Assembly (NCBI GenBank): GCA_024509875.1
Contig: JAMPIV010000584.1
Location: 1,054,001-1,118,000, forward strand
Direction of reading: 5' to 3'
Origin: Oreohelix idahoensis
Lineage: Eukaryota > Mollusca > Gastropoda > Stylommatophora > Oreohelicidae
Length of the DNA: 64,000 bases
The translations under genes were made by a program, and so were the position numbers. A model generated the notes under the pieces. It did no database searches and was not told the origin of the DNA. It saw nothing but the letters and a program-made list of their open reading frames with translations. Below are positions 22,999-33,937 of this stretch, piece after piece; position 1 is the first letter of the stretch; each line of letters starts with the position of its first letter.

Positions 22999-24239
22999 TT
23001 ATGCAAATTTATGAAACCGGAATTTCTAAAACACGACTCCCTATTAACTAAAAACACGCCTTTTTCTCAAGGGGCGCGATTAAGGAGTTATCTCCCTTTA
23101 CTTACAATGCAACAAGTCATAGTCTTATCTCCCTTTCAGTTAAACCCAATAGTCTGTCACTTTCTGTATGCAAGTTTCGTACACCAGATTTTCGACACTC
23201 GACCTGCCTACCACAATAGATTGGATTATGAAAACATCGACATCACACAACAGAAATGTAATCCAGTGGAATCTTACTAAACAGCTTGATGATCTGGATT
23301 TTGCAGATGAATTGGCTCTTCTGTCCCATAACCATAATCAGATGCAAGAGAAAATGAAAATTCTCGATGAGAGCTCACAACAAGTGTGCTTGAAAATACA
23401 CAGGGACAAGACAAAGATTATGAGAATAAATGCAAGAAATGATAACAAGGTTGAACTTGAAGAAACACTACTAAAGAATGTAGAATCGTTCACATATCTT
23501 AGCATGGCAGTAATATAGACAGAGTTTGAGAGACAGACAATTATATCAAAATAAGAATACAAAAAGCAAGAGGAGCTTTCATTGCATTGGGAAACATATG
23601 GGGAACAAGAGAAATCAAGTCCAACACGAAAGTAAGAATCTTCAACTCAAATGTGAAGTCAGTCCTATTGTATGGCTCTGAGACATGGAGAGCAACAAAA
23701 ACAACAACCAAAAAGCTACAGATTTTTATAAACGGGTGCTTGAGTAGAATAGAAGGACTGAAATGTTATGACAAAGTCACAAATGTGGAATTGATGACAA
23801 GAACCAGACAAGTGCCAGTGGAACAAGAGTTGAGAAGAAGACGCTGGCGATGGATATGATACACATTGATGTGGTAAACTTCTAAATACAATATCTAAAT
23901 TAGGATATAACAGTATAGTGCATAAAGTCAAAGATAAGAAAGTACTAAAAATTTTCTGCGAGAATCGTAAGTTGTCGCCTATGCCATCAGCGTATTACAG
24001 TGCAGACCTGATAAGGAGAACTCCCCAGGGACCCAAGAAATAGTTCTTCTTATCAGAAATTCCTCTTATCCAGATAAGAGTTCAAGCATATGGTAATGCA
24101 TTTACAACGTACAATACAATAATGAATTAGCGTTGAATATGACAGATGTATAACACAGAAAATATGTAAATCACCAAATGTGTTAATGTACAAAATTGGC
24201 ACAAATATCTAGAGAATAACAGCACCCTTTACACTTTAA

Positions 24240-24700
24240 AATGAAAAAGCTGCAATTTTCCTCTGTATGTTAGTACCCGTACTTGAGTTAATAAAAATGT
24301 CTTTCCATGACATCCTTAAATTCAAAGAAATGATAAATTAAATCATCTTGACATCCAGCCTGCATTATATACATGTTAGTTTTATCCATGCAATTTGAAA
24401 CTTCCAACTGTGAAATAGTTTGTACCGTTAACCCACAGTCATCATTATCTCTAGAATTTGTACACTCTTAAATGATAAAGCACTCTTAAATAAAAAAGTC
24501 TGTAATTTTCCTCTGTACCTTGGTACCTGAGTTAATAAAATGTCTTTCCATGGCCTCTTTAAATCCAAAGAAATGAGAAATTAAATCATCTTGGCATCCA
24601 GCCTGCATTATATACATGTTAATTTTATCCATGCAATTTGAAACTTCCATTTGTGAAACAGTTTGCACTGTCAACCCACAGTCATCATCATCATCTCCAT
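24240..24700 (-). repeat. Tandem duplication of the transposase 3' end
   Basis: About 200 bp at 24240-24440 repeats, with many substitutions, the stretch at 24480-24700 that encodes the end of the transposase (FGFKEAMERHF-type region). The outer copy lies beyond the stop codon and is non-coding now. Unit offset is about 240 bp. Confidence 0.75.
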
Positions 24701-25934
24701 CTAGGTCAGGACTGGAAAGGACAGAAGATGAAACTGTTGGTGTACACATCCGAAATGTTCAGTTCCTGATACAGTCGATGAAGCAAAGGTTCCACAGAAG
24801 TTTCAATTATAATACTGCCATTACAAGTATTTGATACAACCGTGTTTTCATCATCTGTATCATCTCCAACTTTAAAGCCTGCTTTTCGAAAACAGTTTGC
24901 AATAGTCACAGGCAACACTTTACCTCATGCAGATTTCAACGTAACAATAGCGTCCAGAAGGGTTATCTTGAAGTCTTAAGCAACCAAGTCTGCATCAATG
25001 TGGCCTACAAGTTTGAACAACATTGCTGACCTATAATGAACCTTCAGATTTTGAATAATACCTTGGTCACAAGGCTGAAGTTTGGATGTCGCATTTGGTG
25101 GTAAAAATAAAAGTTCTGTTGCTTTTAGATTTTGAACATTTAGGTGGGCTGAACAGTTGTCAAGCACCAAAAGATGTTGACGTTCCATGGAATGATCAAA
25201 TGCATGTAGTCTGATGTCATCCAGGCTTTTGAATTAGCTGCATAATCAACACACACTTTTTTCAAACCTTTAAAACAGCGTGGATTTTTGAATTTACCGA
25301 TTACAAGTAATGGCAATTTTTCTGAACCATCCATATTTGTACACACAACAATTGTGATTCTTTCTTTCGATTTTTTCCCCCCATGACACTTTACATTTCT
25401 GAAGGAAAAAGTCTTGTCAGGCAGCAATCTCCAAAACAATCCAGTTTCATCAGCATTAAACACATCAGCGGAATTATACCTACTCATGGCTGGTTTTAGC
25501 ACCTCCTCCGTCCATGACTCTGTAGTCGTTTCATTAACAGAATGCTTTTCCCCACACAAAGCTTTGTAAGTAATGTTGTGCCGTTTTTTAAAATGACCCA
25601 ACCAGCCAGGACTACATTTCCAGCCAGTCCGACCTTCCAGAAGTGCTAACTCTTCTGCCTTTGTAGTTAATATAGGTCCATTTACAGGAACATTTGCTGA
25701 TCTCGCCATGGTGAACCATTTTAGGAGTGCCGTGTCAACCATATCACACGCCGCTTTTCGGTTCTTCATTCTGTGACAATTAACTTGTCCACCATAAAAC
25801 ATTTTTCTGTACCGATCCTTATTTTTTATGATTCCCGATAGCGTTGATTTTGGAATGTCGAATTCCTTTGCTATTTCAATTTTCTTTTTGCCACTATTTT
25901 CCACTTCTTGTAATAGCTCAATCTTTCTTTTCAA
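24486..25934 (-). pseudogene. Tigger/pogo transposase (broken)
   Basis: The start at 25934 opens with a CENP-B-type helix-turn-helix (MKRKIELLQEVENSGKKK, then IAKEFDIPKSTLSGIIKNKD), then a second Tc5-type DNA-binding domain (TGWKCSPGWLGHFKKRHNI). The DDE domain follows: first Asp in VFNADETGLFWRLLP, second in LLVLDNCSAHLN, third in NATSKLQPCDQGII. A 1-nt loss near 25195 shifts the frame between SDYM and the second Asp block. Stops follow after DLVA and within the next 60 bp. The acidic C-terminal part (GDDDDDCG...) ends KITDFFI at 24486, typical of this family. An intact enzyme cuts and pastes at TA; this copy cannot be translated whole. Confidence 0.92.
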
Positions 25935-28262
25935 AGATATAGATTTTAACTTTCCAGCAATTTTTAGAGGGGAAATAACTCAAATTCTAACACCGACGAA
26001 GCGCGCAATTTCCGAAAATAGCCGAAAAGTTGTACAAATGTCTAGGTACTGTATTTGAAAAAAGTTCACCTTAAGCAGATCAAATTATATAGTCGGGACA
26101 CGTTTAATCGTTCGGCATATCCGAAAATTCGTGATAAACGGATTCCGCTTAACCGGACATTTTTTACAAAGACAAAGAAGAAAAATTGCCGGGGATAAAC
26201 AAATTGTTCTTCACAACAGAAATTTGCCACATCCGAGATCGCCTTAAGCGGTCTGCACTGTATTTGATAACGCAATGGCCGATCATATATTCGTGTACCT
26301 GTGGCTTTGCTGACTAAGAATATGTTATCAATTACATAAATAGTCCATTAGATAATCAAATATTGGGGATAATACATAGAGAATCAGAGATACTATCAGG
26401 TCAAGTCATATCTGCTTAGATTGGATAGCATATTTTTTCGGGAAAAAATTAGGTCGAAGAAAGGCTAAGATAGTACGATGAAGGGGATTGGGTGGAATTT
26501 GAAGTGAGGCGAAATATTATTGGCCGACCTCATACTAAACATATATTACCCGAGTAACGTAGTAGAAAGTTGAATTGTATTTTTGAAAGACTTTGTTTAC
26601 AAGTGAAATAAGGATAATCATTGGCCAGAGTAGTTGATATTGGGGGAAAAGCATTAGGTGAGGACGCCATTTTATAACAAAATTTTGCCAAGGAGCGATG
26701 AGAGCAGGCATGTGCTATGTAAACAATATTTCTCAAAAGCCTGGACAGAACGGCAGATCGAAAGTGTGCCAGTCATCGTTCACTTGTGTATTTCATTGAT
26801 TAAATGTGGTAAGATTGACTTTATTAACATGTATCTAAAATAAAAATTGAATGTGAGATAATAATGTACGACTATAAGTAAGTGGGTCTGTAGCAAACTT
26901 AGGCAGAGCCTAGAGATTGATCCACCATGTGGTAGACTATCAGAGAGGTCTTAGACTACAAGAAAATATGTATGATTGTCATCAAGGAGCATAACACCTA
27001 TCCTATTGTATGGAAAATATTACAGCTGGAACTGCAGTGGCGTTGTAACTATTAGGGGAGAGGAATACTGGTGTACATTGTCACATCAAAAGATAATGGT
27101 GGCATAGGTTGGCATAAAGCTATGACCCTTTTCGTTTGTTTGTAATGTACCTGTACTTGAATGTGGAATAGTATTGTATACTAGGTATAAAGAAGGATGC
27201 ATAACCTTCACATTTCAGGGTCCTGGGTACTGACGTTAATGTAGTACCAAACGCTTGAGAACTGCTCGATTCAGGACTCTGTCTGTATACTTCGAGCCCA
27301 TGCTAGTGGCCATTGCCTATCAAACAGGTGGAACAGATTGTCAAGCGAGCAGAGGAAACGATCTACCTGTATTCTCCTGCCAAGTTAAGTTCTTGTTCGG
27401 CATCTGGCAGCTCAACTTAAAAGAACTAGAAAGTGATAGTGAAGAAAACTGTGAATAGTTATTAATATTTCCACAAGTGACAAACGAAAACAGACATAAC
27501 TTAAAGGGAGTGATTATAACCAACAATCTATTGTTTGATACCAGTATTACCTCAAAGTAGAAGAATACAACTACACACTTATATTAGAATAATATTGTAT
27601 GTATGGACAGAAGATCTACTGTGTTATTGGACTGTTGTAAATGATTCTTTTGATTTCACTTTTGATTGTCAGTCCTGGTTCAAAATAAATTAGAATCAGG
27701 ATAATAAATTGTAAAAAATTCTATTTACACAAAGTTCAACCACTGTCTTAATTAAGATAGCTTTTTAAAGTGTCGTTTGTATGTTATTGTTGTAATACTG
27801 TCGGTTGTTGTAGATAATAAACTATTTGTTTGTATGTTAGTTGGTTATTGCACACTACACTCTACATTCATAACCCTAGACACTACACGAAGTCATTTTA
27901 ATAATAACAATATAGATTAATTTTGAATGAGATCAAAAGGGTGGTAGCGGAAAGGTACTCTGAAAAGTTTACAATACTATTTGTTAAATGCAGCCACCTT
28001 CATAGCTGATCTCATTCAATACAATAATAATACATAACAATAATTCATAACATCAAAACCCACGACAATTGATGAGACCTGTTGATAGCATTACAAGGCA
28101 GTCCTTGTTCTGGAATCCACAGGGAAAGCGAGGCAGAGGTAGACCAAAAAACACACGGAGAAGAGAACTGGAAACAGAAGTGAAAATGATGAGGAAAACA
28201 TGTAAAGAACTTGAGCCGATGGCACAGGACAGGAAGACTTGACATGTGTTTGTTGAAGGCCT

Positions 28263-28500
28263 ATGCTCCTCGGGGAGCTAAATGGTATTGATTGTAGTGA
28301 CAGCACACAACCATGTCGATCTCCTGTTGTTATACCAAACGCATCAGTGAGTCCATCATTTGCTCTTACTACAGTTTTGCATGTATGGTACACAGCTCTC
28401 ATGCTATCTAATAGCTGCCCATTTATTCTGAAGTCTTCTAATACTCACCACAGATTATTTCTATCAACTCTAACTAGGGCCTTTACCTAGTCTGAAAAAA
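28263..28500 (-). pseudogene. LINE RT fragment of a further family
   Basis: The minus strand reads VLEDFRINGQLLDSMRAVYHTC, then TVVRANDGLTDAFGITTG and DRHGCVLSL. This is RT motif A-B spacing with the B motif normally written VRQGCVLSP. It abuts the 3' tail of LINE-Y. There are no other domains. It differs from LINE-W, -X, -Y and -Z. Confidence 0.65.
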
Positions 28501-28741
28501 CAATGTTTATTTGACTTTCATATGTTTTTGAATATACAGTTATATTCTGGCCCAAAATGTTCCACTGGATTAAAAGTGTTATAGCCCAGATTATTACCGG
28601 GATATACAACAAGCTAGCCCACATTAGTCCCGATAATAATGGGGACTTGGGGGTAAACTATGAAAAAGTTGATTAATGACGTCACAGTTTAAAATAATTT
28701 TTTAAAAACTCAGTGTGCGTACACATATCTTCTTGCGCGCG

Positions 28742-28770
28742 CACACACACACACACATACACACACACAA
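28742..28770. repeat. (CA)n microsatellite
   Basis: A run of alternating CA, with one TA interruption, follows a GCGCGC stretch. It lies about 40 bp downstream of the donor splice site of the EGF exon (minus strand). Confidence 0.85.
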
Positions 28771-28811
28771 GCACAAGCGTTAGCTCGTGAATGATTACAT
28801 CTTCAACTTAC

Positions 28812-28970
28812 CCAGCTGGCAACCAGGTCCCCAGAAACCGTCTTTACAGCCCCTATGACATGATCCTGTCACTTTGTCACATGGTTGATCATTTTGGCAG
28901 CGACATAGGAACTTGCACTTAAAACCAAAATATCCATCCGGGCACTTGTCATGCAGGCCTCGAATGCCAT
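28812..28970 (-). CDS. Single EGF-like (laminin-type) exon of a host gene
   Basis: A 159-bp exon predicted from both splice sites: acceptor TTCGCAG just above 28970 and a strong donor GGGTAAGT at 28812/28811. It encodes about 53 residues with eight cysteines (HDKCPDGYFGFKC, CRCQNDQPCDKVTGSC and CKDGFWGPGC), the spacing of the EGF/laminin-EGF repeats of MEGF10-, SREC- and receptor-phosphatase-like proteins. Both flanking introns fall after the first base of a codon (phase 1-1) and the length is a multiple of three, so the exon can be added or skipped without a frame change, as is usual for EGF modules. Such repeats lie outside the cell and bind ligands or debris. No neighbouring exon of the same gene is visible here, so the introns must be long. 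Confidence 0.75.
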
Positions 28971-28999
28971 CTGCGAACGTCAAGTAGAATCAAATAGAG

Positions 29000-29660
29000 T
29001 AAACAGCAGTACAACGTTTTACTACGGTGAGTAAAAAGAGAATATGTCAAGAGAAGCGACATGAAACTAGTTCCTGACGAAACAGCAATCAGACATACAG
29101 AGACAAAAATGCTAATTTTATAGTTTCCCCCTTAAATAAAAGTCCTTTAACTCTTCGTCGCGCTGTGTTTTGAATCTATTATCAAAGGAGCACAGTCAAT
29201 CAACATTTCTCGGTCATCGACGTCCGTTCCCCCCCCCCCCTAAAAAAAAAAAAAATTAAAAAGTTGTTCTCAATATTTTTTTTTATTAATGAACGCCGTT
29301 GTGTCCACATCTAAAGTTAGACAGACATAACTGGCTGATCTTCTAAGCTGGATACATGCGTTTGTCATTTAAAACAATCACGAAATAGTATCATACAAAG
29401 AGCATTGCTTGATGCGTCAAACACGTGCATATGAAGACATGTGCCAGGGCTGTAGGGATTTGGAGCCATAATTTAACCACATTTTTCACTCTTTCTTCCT
29501 AAGGTCTTGCTTTCTCCAGCACAGTATTTATTTCCGGGTATCTCACAGGGGTTCCCGAAGTGATCGATATTGACATCCAGGGAGTCGATAAACACCAGAG
29601 GGTCGACTAAACTTTTGAAGTCGAAAGTTGACAATCATGTAACAAACAAAAATGCCTGTT
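29000..29660. other. No gene recognised
   Basis: Probable intron or intergenic sequence. It contains a short C run followed by an A run at 29230-29253. No other structure is seen. Confidence 0.5.
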
Positions 29661-29665
29661 GTTTG

Positions 29666-29752
29666 ACATGTTGAATGTTTGGGTGTAGGTGGTTACATGT
29701 TGAATGTTTGGGTGTAGGTGGTTACATGTTGAATGTTTGGGTGTAGGTGCTT
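29666..29752. repeat. 29-bp tandem repeat, three copies
   Basis: Three consecutive units of 29 bp starting ACATGTTGAATG. The first two are identical and the third differs near its end. Non-coding. Confidence 0.9.
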
Positions 29753-29969
29753 ACATGCTTGTATCATATTCTGCCGTAAAATTAAGGGGGTTTGGTTTTA
29801 AGGACTATCTTCATTGCATACGGACAACTCTATCAGTGCTCCGATCTCCTCCCTTAGATCACACAAGGAGGATCTCAGCACAGTGCACGAACTCCGTAGC
29901 ACTGACGAATATCCCAATGTGTGTATATAGGACTCACACATTCTATAAATATATTTGTGGTGAGTAGGT

Positions 29970-30236
29970 TTCTAATTTTACAATTTTGCCAGGGCAGCGG
30001 CCTTACAGCCTACTCTTTACGATTTCCAACTGCCGTGGGATTTGCTATTTATTGTTTCGCCCTTATCCAAGAAGGCTAGGCATCCGATCTTACTACACAG
30101 GAGACCAGGGAAGAGACTGACATCATCAGGAGCACTGGTTCTGAAAAAAAAAAGTTTCCCTCCACTGGGAATCGAACCTTTTAAATTCGAGGCGGACGCC
30201 ATACCTCTTAGCCACTTTGACCCCTAATTAAGGGAA
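29970..30236 (-). mobile_element. tRNA-headed SINE
   Basis: On the minus strand the head has a pol III A box (TGGCTAAGAGG) and, about 40 bases on, a B box (GGTTCGATTCCC). It ends with a short stem complement and an unrelated body of about 170 bp. The head is tRNA-like, but no matching acceptor stem or CCA-adjacent structure closes it, so it is a SINE and not a tRNA gene. The 3' boundary is approximate and no target duplication was found. Confidence 0.65.
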
Positions 30237-30719
30237 GACTTTTAAGTACTTTTCGTGAACCTAGAGAAAATGCATGTACCCGAATAAATTGTTACACCGT
30301 TGGATGTAGAAATAGAAAATGCAGTCACTGATTTTCACTTACAAGGTGAACTCATTGACATGTGTGTGGATCTCAAAGCTAAGTCATCTTTCAAAAATAA
30401 AAGCCTCAGTAACTATTGGAGCAATATAAATACCAATACAAAAATACCTCAAGCTCTGTGCCGCAGTTGAACCGTTTCTACACACACTTCTAAGTTTGTA
30501 CGTAGTTAAAGCTTGTTTTAGCCACGCCAGTGCAGCTTTATCAAAGCACAAGAACAGACTGAACCTGAAAGACCGTGGCGACGTATGACTAAAACTCACC
30601 TATTTCCAACCAAATATCAATGCTCTTGTTAATGCTCATCAGCCATATTCTTCCCACTAGTGTCAACTTAACCAGTTCAATAAAAAGGTCACATTTTTTG
30701 TGTCTCTGTAATAACTTCC

Positions 30720-31075
30720 TTATTTTATTTTATTATCACTGAAGCTAATCTGAACTAACTATCACCGAAGCTGGTATGACCTAACTATCACTGAAGCTGA
30801 TAGTATCCTATGAATGGCCGCCTCCACAACATAATTCATTCCACAAAGGATCCAATGCCAGCCGTGTATTAAGTTATCACTTCCACAGCCCAGATATCTA
30901 ATGTAAACACAGCAACACTAATTATCACTGAAGCTGATATGAACTAATTATCACTGAAGCTGAACTGAACTAATTATCGCCGAAGCTGATCTGAACTAAC
31001 TATCACCGAAGCTGATCTTAACTATCTCTGAGGCTGATCTGAACTAACTGTCACCGAAGCTGATCTGGAATCTAC
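30720..31075. repeat. Degenerate minisatellite, ~25-bp unit
   Basis: About ten imperfect repeats of AACTATCACCGAAGCTGAT plus CTGAACT, in two blocks (30735-30800 and 30915-31075) separated by about 115 bp of non-repeat sequence. Non-coding. Confidence 0.8.
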
Positions 31076-31237
31076 ACAGAGTTGATTACTGTATCTCGGG
31101 CATGTTATGAATTAAGCTTCACATGCTACCATTTCTGTCGTCCCTCGTGTTACGCACATACACCAACAGACCCGGTCCTTGACTTATGCAAGTTAATGTT
31201 TAGCGAAAACCTCGCATAAATTGATTTATTAATCAGA

Positions 31238-31241
<4 letters not shown>

Positions 31242-31334
<93 letters not shown>
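31242..31334. repeat. (AT)n microsatellite
   Basis: An uninterrupted alternating AT tract of about 93 bp, eight bases before the left target duplication of the adjacent LINE-Z. Confidence 0.95.
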
Positions 31335-31336
<2 letters not shown>

Positions 31337-31633
31337 TATGCACCCTAATATAACCGACGGACCCTGTGTCTTGGTTGAGCGGGGCGCGACTTACTAAAAG
31401 CAAGTAAAATTCTGGGAATAAGCGAGAGCAGATGGACAGGGACGGGGAGAATAAAAACAGCTACAGGGGAAACAGTACTTTATTCTGGTAGAGAGGATGG
31501 TCAGCACAACGAAGGTGTAGCCATTATCCCGAAGAAAGGAATGGAAAGATCTTTACTGGAATGGAAACACATCAACAACAGACTGATAACAACAAGACTG
31601 AGAGGAAGATTCACCAACACTACAATAATACAA

Positions 31634-33935
31634 TGTGTGATAAAATTAACCGTGATACAACGTTAAAATATCTCCAAAGATAAAATGTAGGGATAAAAAT
31701 AATGCGTAAGCTACTAGAAGACATGATCGCCCATGCCGCGGGTCACCACCCGCCATGGAAACTAACTTGTTAGACGTGAAGGCAAAACGTTTACCCTTGT
31801 AGACGGGATGAGAACGGAGATCAAAAAGAAAAATATGACTGAACACGTGCTTGAAACTAGCAAGGCTAAAAAGACGCAATTGGTGGGGAAAGGAAAAAAA
31901 TTCACGTCCCCAAGTTGACACAAGGTAAAGAAATTGACAAAAGGGACCTTAGCTATTATACGCAACAGTCATTTCTTGGACGCTTTTACGATACTTAGTC
32001 CCTTTATTTGAATTCAGCGGCAAACGCATTACAGAAGATGCTCGAACATATTTCAAAAAAACAACTAACCTTGAAAAGTAACTTTTTCTTAATAATAATG
32101 TTAGGAATATAAAAACTAGCTAGTCTGATGGCCCATCTTGAGCAGAGAAATAATATGCTTTCATTTATACAGACGGATAGATAATAATGAAGATATTGAC
32201 AAAAGACTGTGTTGTTCATATCAGCGAGCGACTGCATTGAAACAAAAAAATGTCACTAATTTTCAAAAAGTTGCGGCCTTGAGACTCAAGTGCTAAAATC
32301 TAGATGAATGAAAGAGAGGGGGAATTAGTGGAAAGTTGTGGCTAAAAATAACTCTAGAGGCAGATTCGTGTAGGAAATGCATGTATAAACAAGTGTGTTT
32401 TTGTAAAAAACGCAAGTAGAGACAGACGGACCAACAGACAATAATACATACTTGACTGAGGTATGACTGAATTGACTTTTGGTAGGAGGTTTGAAATTTG
32501 AAAAGGGGGAAAGGCGGTGATTGGCCACAGATAAACATATTATCGGCGCTCAGACGCGCATTTTTGCCATTCATCATAAATTGTCCAGTAGTAGACACAG
32601 TAATTCTTCAGTGGTGTAATTCCCAGAAGCTAATTGCAATATTTAGAGGGACGCCATCCTAGAGCCAGCAGCTCAGCTGAGTTTTGCTAGCATATAACTG
32701 TGTTCTCTATTCATAATTCTGGTAAGACTGAAAGTATTTCTTTGTATATTTTAATATTGTTTAATGTTTCGAGTGATTTGATACTGCCATATCAAAATCT
32801 ATCCCTTACAACAAGTAAGGATTCGCTCTAGATCCCCAGCCCCAGTTCAGGGTCTAGAGACAAACAAAATACATAAACGCCAGCAAGGATTATGAAGGGC
32901 GGATCAAGTGTTGAGATCAGTGGAACATATCACCTATCCTATTCAATGGCAGGAAGCTAATGAACATATTTCAGAATATGTAGTCTTGGGGAACTTATAC
33001 TATGTGAAACCAACTTGGTAAGATGTGCTGTATGGTCAGAGAGATCTGACCCCGTCTATGTGGTGTTGTTGTGTAGTGTTGAGTGTAGAAGTGGCTCAGG
33101 AGGTAGAGTTCTGACACATGACCCAATACTTTTATTTCAGAACTGTGAGTTTTTTATTTGGCACCAAAGTGGTGTCAAATGCTGTGTTGTAAAATACAAG
33201 TGAGGACCCGTGCAGTATAGTATTTTGGCAGAGCAGCCTTATATTGCCCCCAAGCACGGAGAGGTGGGGCCACCAGATTCCAGCACCAGAACTACTCAGT
33301 CAAGATACGTGAGCGTCTGGCCTGCTGGACATTCACCAACTTATTTTCTAACTAACACACCAACTATATTTCCATCAACTAGAACATACCATGGTGGGAA
33401 ATAAAACTTGTATTCCTCCCATCAGTAATGGACAATGTTTGGTAGTCATAGACTGGGAGTGATGAAGCCACCCCAACAGCACATCCATTAATCGTTCTCC
33501 CAGATAAATTACAAATATAAACAGTAGTAATATTAACTAGTCTTGTAAAATACATATGTACACACCTTTCATTTATTATGCCATATATTCATGCATTTCA
33601 TTCATAATTTCAAAATCTTTCATATGTTCTGACCAAAATAAAACCTTGGTTCAGAACAAATAAACTTAAAGAAAATTTAATATCAAAATTTTAAACAGCT
33701 TGAGTTAGTTCAGTGTGTTATAAATTCTATTAATATTATTAGACTTATTAAATATCTGTGTGTGCGTGTATGTAATCTACCACAACACATTCCATATCAG
33801 TACCCTAGATTTTTAACGTAGCCACATTCATTAGAAAAAAAAAGATATGTGTGAGGTCGTAAGTGGTAGCAAGAAGGGCCTTCTGTAAATTCACAGCTAC
33901 ATTTATCTCAGGAGCCTTCACAGCTGATCTCATGC
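31634..33935 (+). mobile_element. LTR of the Gmr group inside LINE-Z
   Basis: Starts TGTGTGATAAAATT, aligning with the inverted start of the GmrB LTR (for example CCAAAGATAA near 31672). The right end stops at CTGATCTCATGCAT, about 50 bp short of the CACTACA end seen in GmrC. LINE-Z resumes beyond it about 400 bp further along its own sequence than expected. A deletion has removed both the LTR end and part of the endonuclease, so no target duplication survives. Confidence 0.82.
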
Positions 33936-33937
33936 AT

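Larger units (their letters stand above)
23998..26260 (-). mobile_element. Tigger/pogo-type DNA transposon
   Basis: A 2263-bp element with terminal inverted repeats CAGTGCAGACC and GGTCTGCACTG and a TA duplication on each side (23996-23997 and 26261-26262). The repeat identity extends weakly to about 24 bp. It encodes a Tc1/mariner-superfamily transposase of the pogo/Tigger type on the minus strand. It inserted into the solo LTR about 130 bp from that LTR's left end. Confidence 0.93.
23870..28067 (+). mobile_element. Solo LTR of the Gmr group, carrying a Tigger transposon
   Basis: Starts TGTGGTAAAC and ends CCCACGACA. It is bounded by the 5-bp repeat ATTGA and lies within LINE-Y. Without the Tigger element (23998-26260 plus one TA) it is about 1.93 kb. 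The start aligns with the starts of the LTRs at 59201 and (inverted) 5162. The end aligns with the GmrC LTR (agctgatctcattc near 28005). It has no internal gag-pol, so it is the product of LTR-LTR recombination. Confidence 0.88.
23168..28310 (+). mobile_element. LINE-Y 3' half split by a solo LTR
   Basis: The LINE pieces are 23168-23869 and 28068-28310. The first covers DFADELALLSH (catalytic box), KTKIMRINARND, LGNIWGTREIKSN, VLLYGSETWRAT and RRRRWRWI. The second continues without loss with the GKRGRGRPK-type end, then AQDRKT, and finishes in an ATTGATTG-like tail. ATTGA is duplicated at the break (23865-23869 and 28068-28072). A TAG after SMAVI (about 23517) and further frame changes make it a pseudogene. 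Confidence 0.88.

Noticed and set aside
30720..31075. CRISPR-like array
   Set aside because: The repeats are degenerate and contiguous without unique spacers; it is a minisatellite in a eukaryotic genome.
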